Program-made: the position numbers and the translations under genes
Shown here: piece after piece, positions 1 to 8,006 of the stretch
Position numbering within the stretch: the stretch's first letter is position 1
Layout of the letters: every line of letters starts with the position of its first letter
NCBI GenBank assembly: GCA_005786805.1
Contig: SYCV01000155.1
Span: 1-64,000 of the forward strand
Direction of reading: 5' to 3'
Source: Planctomycetia bacterium
GTDB taxonomy: Bacteria; Planctomycetota; Planctomycetia; Gemmatales; Gemmataceae
Length of the DNA: 64,000 bases
The notes under the pieces: model-generated
The model's database searches: none
What the model was told of the DNA's origin: nothing
Seen by the model: the letters and a program-made list of their open reading frames with translations, nothing else

Positions 1-1906
1 CGGTTTTGCCAACACCGCTGGGGCCAACCAGCATAAAAACACCGACAGGCAGGCGGGGATCGGTTAGTTTTGCCCGGGATGTTTGGATTCGTTCTGCAAG
101 AATATCCATTGCGTGATCTTGCCCAACGACTCGACTTTTAAGCGTGTTTCCCAATTCAAGCAAGGAGTTGATTTCGTTTCGAACCATTTTTCCTAAAGGA
201 ATACCTGTCCAACCTGAAACAATTTCTGCAACAACGCTTCCATTGACAACAGGGTGAACTAGAGGTTTTTCACCTTGAAGTTTGGAAAGGGATTCATTCT
301 GTGATGCTAATTCTGCACGAAGAGATTGCCTATCAATATCTGATAGTGGGTTTTCGGCTTTATCATTAATCGGGGTGGAAAGTTTTTTTCTTAGATCCCT
401 GATCTTGGTAACAAATTCTTGTTCCTTGGCCCAATTTTCTTCCAGCATTGCCTTTCTAGCTTTTTCTTTTTCAAGCTGGCCTTTTAAATCAATCAATTCC
501 TCGCTATGAGTAGTGCCAAATTGAGTTTCTTTTTCCCAGATGGAAATAGTTGTATTTAAGCGATCAATTTCTCGTGTGGAATCTTCGATTGCTGGTGGGA
601 TGGTGGATTGGCTCAAGGCTACTCTTGCGCATGAGGTATCAAGTAAGCTGATTGCCTTGTCAGGCAGTTGCCTGTCCGGAATATATCTCTGAGAAAGGCG
701 CACTGATTCTTCAATTGCTTCGTCCAAAATTGAAACGCCATGATGTTTTTCAAGTGAAGCTGCAATTCCGCGTACCATATCAACAGCTTTAGCTCGGTCT
801 GGTTCTTCAACGCGAATTAATTGAAATCTTCGCTTTAATGCTGGATCATCTTCAAAAGATTTTTTGTATTCATCAAAAGTGGTAGCTGCAACTGTGCGTA
901 ACTCGCCACGGGCAAGTGCTGGTTTCAAAAGGTTCGCAGCATCCCCTGAGCCCGCTTGGCCACCTGCGCCAATTAAAGTGTGGGCTTCATCAATAAATAA
1001 AATGATTGGTGTGGGCGAAGCTTGAACTTCGCTGATAACAGATTTCAATCGATTTTCGAATTCGCCTTTGACGCCCGCACCGGCTTGTAGCAGTCCAATA
1101 TCAAGCGAGCGTAACGATACATTTTTAAGTTTATCGGGAACATCTCCTTTTACAATTCTTAATGCAAAGCCTTCAACCACTGCAGTTTTACCCACCCCAG
1201 CTTCGCCTGCAAGGATAGGATTATTTTGTCTGCGTCTGGTTAAGATGTCGATAACTTGTCTGATTTCTGGGTCTCTGCCAAGAACAGGATCTATTTTACC
1301 CTGCCTTGCGATTTCAGTCAGGTTTTGCGTGAATTGGTCTAAATTCGGAGTTTTGGAATTAGGGTTTACTTTTCCAGGGCCACCAGAAGAAGATGAACCA
1401 TCATTCCCAGAAGCCATTACTCCGGGGTTTTCTTTGCTTTCCTGAAAAAGCATGGGAAGTTCTGCAATCAATTTGTCGGTTTTTATTTTACCCAGTTCAG
1501 AGCTTGAGGATTTCACCCTAGATGCTAGATCACGATCTGATAAAGCTGCAGCTAAAAGATGACCCGACCGAATCCGAGATGCATTAAAATCAACCGAAGC
1601 AAGCAACCAAGCCTGACGGATAAGTTCAGATATATCGGGGGAAAGTTGGGGTGCTCTTCCATTACCCGTCTTCAGCATATTAAGGCTGGCGTTCAGATCT
1701 CGCGCAAGTTTACCTTTGTCGATTTCGTTTTGATTTAAGATAAGCTCAATATCTGTATCTTGGGTTTCAAGTAGCTTCAATAACCAGTGTTCGATTTCAA
1801 CATTAAAATGAGTCTTGGAAAGGCAAAGCCCCGCTGCACCCTCAAGGGCTCGCAAGGTTAAGGGATTCAATTTGCCCGTAAGGGCTTTTAAATCGTTCGC
1901 TACCAT
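1..1906 (-). CDS. clpV: T6SS ATPase ClpV/TssH (ClpB-like AAA+), C-terminal part beyond left window edge
   Basis: Reverse-strand reading frame open from ATG at 1906 (MVANDLKALTGKLNPLTLRALEGAAGLCLSKTHFNVEIEHWLLKLLE...) with Clp N-domain, Walker A GEAGVGKTAVVEG, Walker B ILFIDEAHTLIGAGG, second AAA domain LVGPSGVGKT; lies next to ImpE-like gene. Confidence 0.9.
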   Translation of the reverse strand, partial: MVANDLKALTGKLNPLTLRALEGAAGLCLSKTHFNVEIEHWLLKLLETQDTDIELILNQNEIDKGKLARDLNASLNMLKTGNGRAPQLSPDISELIRQAWLLASVDFNASRIRSGHLLAAALSDRDLASRVKSSSSELGKIKTDKLIAELPMLFQESKENPGVMASGNDGSSSSGGPGKVNPNSKTPNLDQFTQNLTEIARQGKIDPVLGRDPEIRQVIDILTRRRQNNPILAGEAGVGKTAVVEGFALRIVKGDVPDKLKNVSLRSLDIGLLQAGAGVKGEFENRLKSVISEVQASPTPIILFIDEAHTLIGAGGQAGSGDAANLLKPALARGELRTVAATTFDEYKKSFEDDPALKRRFQLIRVEEPDRAKAVDMVRGIAASLEKHHGVSILDEAIEESVRLSQRYIPDRQLPDKAISLLDTSCARVALSQSTIPPAIEDSTREIDRLNTTISIWEKETQFGTTHSEELIDLKGQLEKEKARKAMLEENWAKEQEFVTKIRDLRKKLSTPINDKAENPLSDIDRQSLRAELASQNESLSKLQGEKPLVHPVVNGSVVAEIVSGWTGIPLGKMVRNEINSLLELGNTLKSRVVGQDHAMDILAERIQTSRAKLTDPRLPVGVFMLVGPSGVGKT

Positions 1907-1934
1907 TTGATTAAATCCATCCATCTTTTAAGTT

Positions 1935-2717
1935 TTAAGAAATTACTAAATTACGCCATGAAAGAATGTCGGATTCGTTATCGCCTGCCAGGAATAATTT
2001 CCTACCAAAGCCACGCATCAACCCGTTTTCCAGTTCTTGCCAATCGTTTTCCCTACCCAAACGCACCATATCCGATGAATGTTCATGGCTTCCCAAATAA
2101 AGCCCAGGCATGTGCACTGCGCCAGCTTCGCCAGTTTTCAAAGTAATTTTAAGTGGTATGAAAATAAGGTCTCGGGGAAACTTGGGGGCTGATATTTCAA
2201 GACTTGCAATATCTTCAAGCGGAACCCAAAAGTATTTATCCGAGGAATATACTTCAAGGATATTTGCAAAAAGATCATCAGCATCGCGCAAACCTTCGAA
2301 AGCAACACCATCAAGAATGCCTTTTATGGCAGGTGCTTTATCATTAGCTTCACTTATCAGGGCGCTTGCACCTTTAAAGTCTTTAGAGCCTAGGGCTTGA
2401 ATACCTTGAATTCTTGTTAAAATGGGGCCAGAGGGTTCTGAGAAAAATTCCGGCTTGGTGCCTGTGAATATTTCGCGCCTTTGTTTTTCTGCAGTCAAGC
2501 AATTCCGATAGGCAGAAATAGCAAGCATTTCCTCTGTCTTTTCGTATTCCAAAGCGTTTAGCTGTTTTTTAGCCCGATCTAAATCGCCCGCAAAGGATAA
2601 TAGTTCGAAAAGGAACAGCCTTTTGTTCTGGTTTCCGGGGTTATCTTTTACAGAATTCGTTTGTTCATTGATTGCATCCTGTAATTTACCGTCCTTAAAC
2701 AAATCTGAAGCATTCAT
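1935..2717 (-). CDS. ImpE/SciE (TagJ)-like T6SS accessory protein
   Basis: 260 aa; N-terminal TPR-like '[48 protein letters not shown]' and C-terminal '[30 protein letters not shown]' typical of ImpE; directly upstream of clpV on same strand. Confidence 0.85.
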   Translation of the reverse strand: MNASDLFKDGKLQDAINEQTNSVKDNPGNQNKRLFLFELLSFAGDLDRAKKQLNALEYEKTEEMLAISAYRNCLTAEKQRREIFTGTKPEFFSEPSGPILTRIQGIQALGSKDFKGASALISEANDKAPAIKGILDGVAFEGLRDADDLFANILEVYSSDKYFWVPLEDIASLEISAPKFPRDLIFIPLKITLKTGEAGAVHMPGLYLGSHEHSSDMVRLGRENDWQELENGLMRGFGRKLFLAGDNESDILSWRNLVIS

Positions 2718-3180
2718 CTGTTTGACTCAATTAATGGTTTCAATATATAACCTATTCTTTTCTCTATTATTTATTAACCATAGTCAATTTAATTGTCTAT
2801 TACTTGGTAACATTTTGTGTGATTTAGTCTTCTTTTTTGCAGGATGAATGACAATCCTGGATTATAGCAAAGAGCGTTTTCTTGATTTATTTAGCTTTCG
2901 TTAAAATGCGTTCGAGCAGTTTTATTTCCGTTTTGGTTAAGACCGGGTTTTTGCCTGCAGTTCAAGCGATGTTGGGTTCGCTATTGTCCGCCATAACACC
3001 CGGTATCCGAGAAAAACCATCATAGCAATCAGGTTTTTTGGTTTTTATTGACGATGAAAACTATTAGATTAGAAAGATTGGTTTTATTATTAGTTGTTTA
3101 AAGGGTGGATTAAAGCTGAATAATTGATGAACCGTAAGTTCAAGATAATTATCAATTAGAAATCATTAAGGAACAAGAAA

Positions 3181-4440
3181 ATGGCAAACTATGTTGTATT
3201 TTTTGCAGGTAGTGGGCAAAAAGTAAAAGATGACAAACATGTTTATAATAGCTGGGGTAAAGGTTTATGGGAAAGCGATGGGAAATACATTGGGATTTAC
3301 AATGATGGCGTAGGCGAAGCCGAGGGTACCAGCGGAACAACGGGCGCTGGTTGGGCGAAAGCCATTGAAAGTTCAATGAATGGAATCCCGTCCGCTCCGC
3401 AAAAAGTCATCGTCGTTGGAATGAGTCGCGGAGGTGTTCAAGCGGTTATCTTTGCGCATTGCGTTAAGGATAAGTTCCCTGCAACAGAAGTTTTTGTATT
3501 TGCTGTTGATCCCGTCGATGGCGGACATATCCAAAACGAGGGGTCCTTTGATTTGCGAGATAACAGGAATCTTATGGCAAGAGTGACGACTGGACTGGGA
3601 TTTGCTAGAGGAACCCGAGGCGACCTCAAAAAGAAATACAACCTTCAAGATGATGCACCCAAAACAATTCCTACTAATGTAAAATTTTATCTTAGTGTTC
3701 TAGCCCAGTTTAAAGGAAATACGCGGGCATTTTGGGGATTTACACCGCAGGCTCCTGAACTCGGAAACTTAACTTGTACCGTGCCCCACCAAACCTACGA
3801 ATTACCTGGCGATCATGGCTATGGCGTATATACCGGAAATGAGAAAAAGAAAAAAGGAATCTACGGATTCCGGACCAAAGTAGATGTTTATGACCCTAGT
3901 AGAGGGGCTCGCGGTAAAGTCACTAGGGAAATGTTTTCTTATCACCTTAGGGAAAGAGGGTTTACCCAAAATTTTTCTCTTGGATTTGATCTGATGCAGG
4001 CAATGGAATATTACTGCCAAATCGCAATGGAGGATCTAAGCGGAAGCCAAGGGCAAGGCAATAAGAATAGGTCAGAATTTAGCTTTTTAGAAGCTTCACG
4101 AAGGGCGGGTACAAATTGGGGTGATTCTTTCAATGCTTCCCCAGAAAACAGATGGCATAAGGGACGAGGGCATTTAATTAAATCAACTGAAGCAATACGC
4201 GGAAAGGGCTATTTCGTTAATTCACGACATAGGCAGATTTACATTGAATTAGAGTCCAGGTTACAAGCCATATTCCTTTCTCAAGGTACCGCCACAGATG
4301 GGGCCACCGCCATGCAGCTTAAGCACAGTTACCCTAACATACTTCCTTGGATGCTAAAAAACGCAGAGTTTGCTAGAGACCGTGAGGCTGACAAAAAGTC
4401 TTTCGTCGAATTTATCCAATTGCTTGAAACCATGTTTTAA
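3181..4440 (+). CDS. putative T6SS lipase-like effector (alpha/beta hydrolase fold, GMSRGG nucleophile elbow)
   Basis: 419 aa; N-term VVFFAGSGQ; VIVVGMSRGGVQAV (GxSxG), FAVDPVDGG (Asp), PGDHGYG (His); located next to T6SS genes and similar in layout to the 5157-6698 product. Confidence 0.6.
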   Translation: MANYVVFFAGSGQKVKDDKHVYNSWGKGLWESDGKYIGIYNDGVGEAEGTSGTTGAGWAKAIESSMNGIPSAPQKVIVVGMSRGGVQAVIFAHCVKDKFPATEVFVFAVDPVDGGHIQNEGSFDLRDNRNLMARVTTGLGFARGTRGDLKKKYNLQDDAPKTIPTNVKFYLSVLAQFKGNTRAFWGFTPQAPELGNLTCTVPHQTYELPGDHGYGVYTGNEKKKKGIYGFRTKVDVYDPSRGARGKVTREMFSYHLRERGFTQNFSLGFDLMQAMEYYCQIAMEDLSGSQGQGNKNRSEFSFLEASRRAGTNWGDSFNASPENRWHKGRGHLIKSTEAIRGKGYFVNSRHRQIYIELESRLQAIFLSQGTATDGATAMQLKHSYPNILPWMLKNAEFARDREADKKSFVEFIQLLETMF

Positions 4441-4659
4441 GCAAAATTGATATATGCCGATCTGACTTCTTTTCCCGTAGTGAGAGGCATTGGCGGGTTT
4501 ATCGGTCTAAATCAACAATAGTGCTAATTGAGTTAATGTGAACTGCGTTACCTGCAGTATGGCTACCCATGCAAGAAATAAAAGTGAATTCAAACAGGTT
4601 TTTTCTTGTACGAGTTCGATATAAAATTTTTGTTAGGCCTTTGTTATTTACTTGTAGCC

Positions 4660-5017
4660 TTGATTATTTTCTTTCAATTCGAAGCATTAGTTATTGATAA
4701 CGGTGGCAGGTAACTGGGCTGGCGCTTTTTTGTCGATGGTTTCATGCTCTAGGTTTAGTAGGTCGTTCCAACTGACTTCTTTTTGTTCTGGTGGCGCTTT
4801 TTGTGCAGATGCAAAGATATCAAACAGCCCTCTTTTACCGGTAATACCTGCAGGCACTTCTTTGGTTTTATACAATTCCAATGTTTGCACTGCATTGGCT
4901 ATGATTGTTGAGGCCGAGCATTTTTCAAGATTTACATAATATGCAGCAAGTTGAAATTCTTTGTCTGAATTGATGGCTGCGCCAACTTCCTTGGGCTTTA
5001 CTGGCGGTTCGCCTGAA
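4660..5017 (-). pseudogene. truncated duplicate of the 3' end of the secreted HEAT-repeat gene at 6824-7813
   Basis: Near-identical to ~6798-7153 at nucleotide level; encodes ...QTLELYKTKEVPAGITGKRGLFDIFASAQKAPPEQKEVSWNDLLN...KKAPAQLPATVINN versus the full gene's C-terminus; homology stops abruptly at ~5017 after 'ggcggttcgcctg', no start or signal peptide. Confidence 0.85.
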
Positions 5018-5156
5018 TAAAATAGATTAATTTTTGCTCAAATATTATTGGTATGAGTTGCGCAATTCTAGAAAATATTATCAGCGTGACTATTTACTTA
5101 AGGTAAAATTATGGTAACTTTGACCACTAATTTATTTTATTTAAGAGGGCAAAGCT

Positions 5157-6698
5157 GTGTCTAATACCTTAACCATATTCTTTTGCGGAACTGGAGCAAC
5201 ATCTCAAGGTTTTCAAAATCGTGATTTTCATTCTGGCGAACTCGTAGCTACATTGTATCAAAATTGCGTTGGTGAACCTTATATTGATAAGTTGATTTTC
5301 GATGGCCCCGGAAGTGGGAATTTGAGAGAACATGAGAAATGGATTGAATCTGATAACCGAACGGAAGCAATGGGTATCGCGAGAGGTTGGGGATGGGAAA
5401 ATAATGTTCAAGCTGCGGTTACTGTTGCCCTTGCCCATGTGAATCATGAAACATATGTAAGTCTAAGAGGGCTGAGTGTTAAAAATCTCCAGCCTTATTG
5501 GGTTCCTGACGAATACAGGACAAAATGCCTCGCTTGTGGTAAGGGCTTTGGTACATTTACTAGGAAAAGTCATTGCCGTAAGTGTGGTGAGATTTTTTGC
5601 AGTGCTTGCATGTCGTCAACTGAACTATCTATGGAGCATTTACTCACCGACAAGTACACCCTTTATATTGAAAATTCTTATAAAGCGTTAAAACCGGGTA
5701 AGGGAAAAGTTTGCAAAACATGCTTTGATGACAGACAATCTGAAATTAGCAAATTGCGTAATGAAATTGCTGTATACAGAAAAAAACATCCGCTTACAAC
5801 TATCAATCTTATTGGTTGGAGCCGTGGTGGCGCAACTTGTATTATGTTTGCCAATGCATGTGCTGAAATTGAAGCCTTTAATAAAATTGAATTTAATCTT
5901 TTTACTCTTGACCCTGTGCCTGGTTACGGTGCTATGGATAAAGAACGCATTACTTTAAAGGCGAATGTTAAAAATTATGCTTCTGTTATTCAGATGGATG
6001 AGGTTACGAAAGCGTTCGCTCCTGTAATTCCTCAAACTGTTGATACGACAAAATGCCATCTTTTTCCGATGCCGGGAAGGCATGCTACTGGGGTGGGAAA
6101 TGCGGCGTTGGATGGCGAAAAAGGTAAGAAGAATAAACACCCGAACCCACTTTTTCTCACAGCAGAGGAACCAGGTTATGTAACCAGAGATTTAGCAGAG
6201 ATTTTTCTTGAAGATTGGGGGACTGAGCTCATTAACAAACTTGATTTAAAACCAGAACAAGTCATGAATTTATACGATAGGATGTTGAAAAAAGATATTG
6301 AATTTAAACGAATGCACGAGTCTACTTATCTCCCTGGTTCCCAAGGTAATCTTTTTGGTCCAAAAGTTAGGGATATATGCGAAGGGGGAAAATACAAGCC
6401 AATAACTGAGGTCAAAAGATTGCAATGTGGCTTTTTTATTAATATCCATCATCAAAAGCATGTATACGATCGTTGGCCGATCCTTGAGCCTATTTGGTCC
6501 GTGATGGTTATTAGCAAAAAACCGAAAAAAAACGAAGAAATACATCAATTGCAAGAAAGACTATGCAAAAGGTTAGAAATAATCCCTCAATTTGAACAAG
6601 TTGCGCCGGGCCTTTTTGGGTGTATCCTTGAGAGGGCGACAAAATATTGGGAATCACGGTTGGTGATACATAATTTAGAAGCCGCAGGTCTTATGTAG
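5157..6698 (+). CDS. putative T6SS lipase-like effector with inserted FYVE-type zinc finger
   Basis: 513 aa; TIFFCGTGA N-term; FYVE-like block YWVPDEYRTKCLACGKGFGTFTRKSHCRKCGEIFCSACM...GKVCKTCFDD (four CxxC); then LIGWSRGGATC (GxSxG), FTLDPVPG, MPGRHATG. Confidence 0.75.
   Translation: MSNTLTIFFCGTGATSQGFQNRDFHSGELVATLYQNCVGEPYIDKLIFDGPGSGNLREHEKWIESDNRTEAMGIARGWGWENNVQAAVTVALAHVNHETYVSLRGLSVKNLQPYWVPDEYRTKCLACGKGFGTFTRKSHCRKCGEIFCSACMSSTELSMEHLLTDKYTLYIENSYKALKPGKGKVCKTCFDDRQSEISKLRNEIAVYRKKHPLTTINLIGWSRGGATCIMFANACAEIEAFNKIEFNLFTLDPVPGYGAMDKERITLKANVKNYASVIQMDEVTKAFAPVIPQTVDTTKCHLFPMPGRHATGVGNAALDGEKGKKNKHPNPLFLTAEEPGYVTRDLAEIFLEDWGTELINKLDLKPEQVMNLYDRMLKKDIEFKRMHESTYLPGSQGNLFGPKVRDICEGGKYKPITEVKRLQCGFFINIHHQKHVYDRWPILEPIWSVMVISKKPKKNEEIHQLQERLCKRLEIIPQFEQVAPGLFGCILERATKYWESRLVIHNLEAAGLM
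5499..5729 (+). other. FYVE-type zinc finger domain coding segment
   Basis: WVPD (WxxD motif), CLAC, RKSHCRKCG (R+HHCRxCG motif), CSAC, KVCKTC (RVC motif): eight Cys in four CxxC pairs in canonical order. Confidence 0.8.
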
Positions 6699-6823
6699 GA
6701 TCGCCTTTTTTTAGTGATTTTTAAAGTTCGCTAAAATCAAATCTAATAGATTTAATTTTGCTTTACTTTTGTTTAATTACACACTGGTTGTTTCGGTTGA
6801 TTATTTTCTTTCAATTCGAAGCA

Positions 6824-7813
6824 TTAGTTATTGATAACGGTGGCAGGTAACTGGGCAGGCGCCTTCTTGTCGTTGGATTCCTGTTTTGGGTTTAGTCGAT
6901 CGTTCCAACTGACTTCTTTTTGTTCTGGTGGCGCTTTTTTTGCAGATGCAAAGATATCAAACAGCCCTCTTTTACCAGTAATACCAGCAGGCACTTCTTT
7001 GGCTTTATACAATTCCAATGTTTGAACTGCATTTGCTATGATTGTTGAGGCAGGGCATTTTTCAAGATTTACATAGTATGCAGCAAGTTGAAATTCTTTG
7101 TCTGAATTGATGGCTGCGCCAACTTCCTTGGGCTTTACTGGCGGTTCGCCTGGGAATTCCGGCCTTACTGGGTTTGATTTTTCTTTGTAACATACTAAGC
7201 AATGCTGCAGCGAGTTGATCGCCTGTTGCCTAACCCGGTCTGAATTTTCTGCAGGGTTTCCATCCTTTGTTGAAGCATTTATGCAAATGGTTAAGGCTTC
7301 AATCATTTTTTTTGTACAACAACAACCCGAACCTATAACCATTGCAGCTTCATGCCTAACGCATTCATTTTTATCTGTTCTTAATGCATTAATTAAAGCC
7401 AGTTCAGTTTCGGGCCACCAATTGCAATCAACCTTTGCTAGGCATCGGACTGCTGCTCTTCGTGCGTGTGATTCTTCTGTATCTCCAGCAATGATTGCAC
7501 AAGCCCCCTGTGCGGAAGCACTGGATTTCTTCATGTCGGCTGGTGGGATTGGAGGGCAGCATGGTTTAATACAACCGCCCGTGGCAAGGCTTAAGGGCAG
7601 CATCATGTTACTGATAATCTTTCCTAGGCAGCACTTACAGAATTTTGCTTTGAGTTTTTTTACTTGTTCTGCGCCAGGGAGAAGCTTTGTATAGATGTTG
7701 GATACTTGGCCAGTGGCTGATGATGCGCTACTTGCCGCTTCTTGTGCGCTGGCAAATGCCAGCATTATGAAAGACAACCCCAAGGTTAAAAGTAGTTTGG
7801 ATAAGAAATTCAT
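6824..7813 (-). CDS. secreted Cys-rich HEAT-repeat protein (candidate periplasmic immunity/accessory protein)
   Basis: Sec signal MNFLSKLLLTLGLSFIMLAFASAQEA starting at 7813; HEAT-like units 'ESHARRAAVRCLAKVDCNWWPETELALINALRTDKNECVRHEAAMVIGSGCC'; convergent with the FYVE-lipase gene. Confidence 0.7.
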   Translation of the reverse strand: MNFLSKLLLTLGLSFIMLAFASAQEAASSASSATGQVSNIYTKLLPGAEQVKKLKAKFCKCCLGKIISNMMLPLSLATGGCIKPCCPPIPPADMKKSSASAQGACAIIAGDTEESHARRAAVRCLAKVDCNWWPETELALINALRTDKNECVRHEAAMVIGSGCCCTKKMIEALTICINASTKDGNPAENSDRVRQQAINSLQHCLVCYKEKSNPVRPEFPGEPPVKPKEVGAAINSDKEFQLAAYYVNLEKCPASTIIANAVQTLELYKAKEVPAGITGKRGLFDIFASAKKAPPEQKEVSWNDRLNPKQESNDKKAPAQLPATVINN

Positions 7814-8006
7814 GATTGCATTTCCGCAACAGCAAATCGGTAAAAAGTAAACTATTATATTTGATCGGAATATTTGACTTCTGATTTTAATAAAAGTAGG
7901 AATTTTTCCCAAAGGGAAAGATGGGAGAAATGGGATAAGGTTTTTCGTCGTAAGCAGGGGGGAAATTTTTCTATCAGGATCGCGATAAAATTAGCAAGGA
8001 GCTTGA

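Noticed and set aside
1068-1445. 125-aa + ORF
   Set aside because: Antisense to the well-supported clpV frame; no recognisable motifs
4687-4890. 67-aa minus ORF called as an independent gene
   Set aside because: It is the 3' fragment of the HEAT gene duplicate; the called start is an internal GTG codon and the frame continues upstream to the duplication breakpoint
5476-5691. 71-aa alternative-frame ORF over the FYVE segment
   Set aside because: The main frame has the coherent Zn-finger and hydrolase motifs; the alternative frame is low-information
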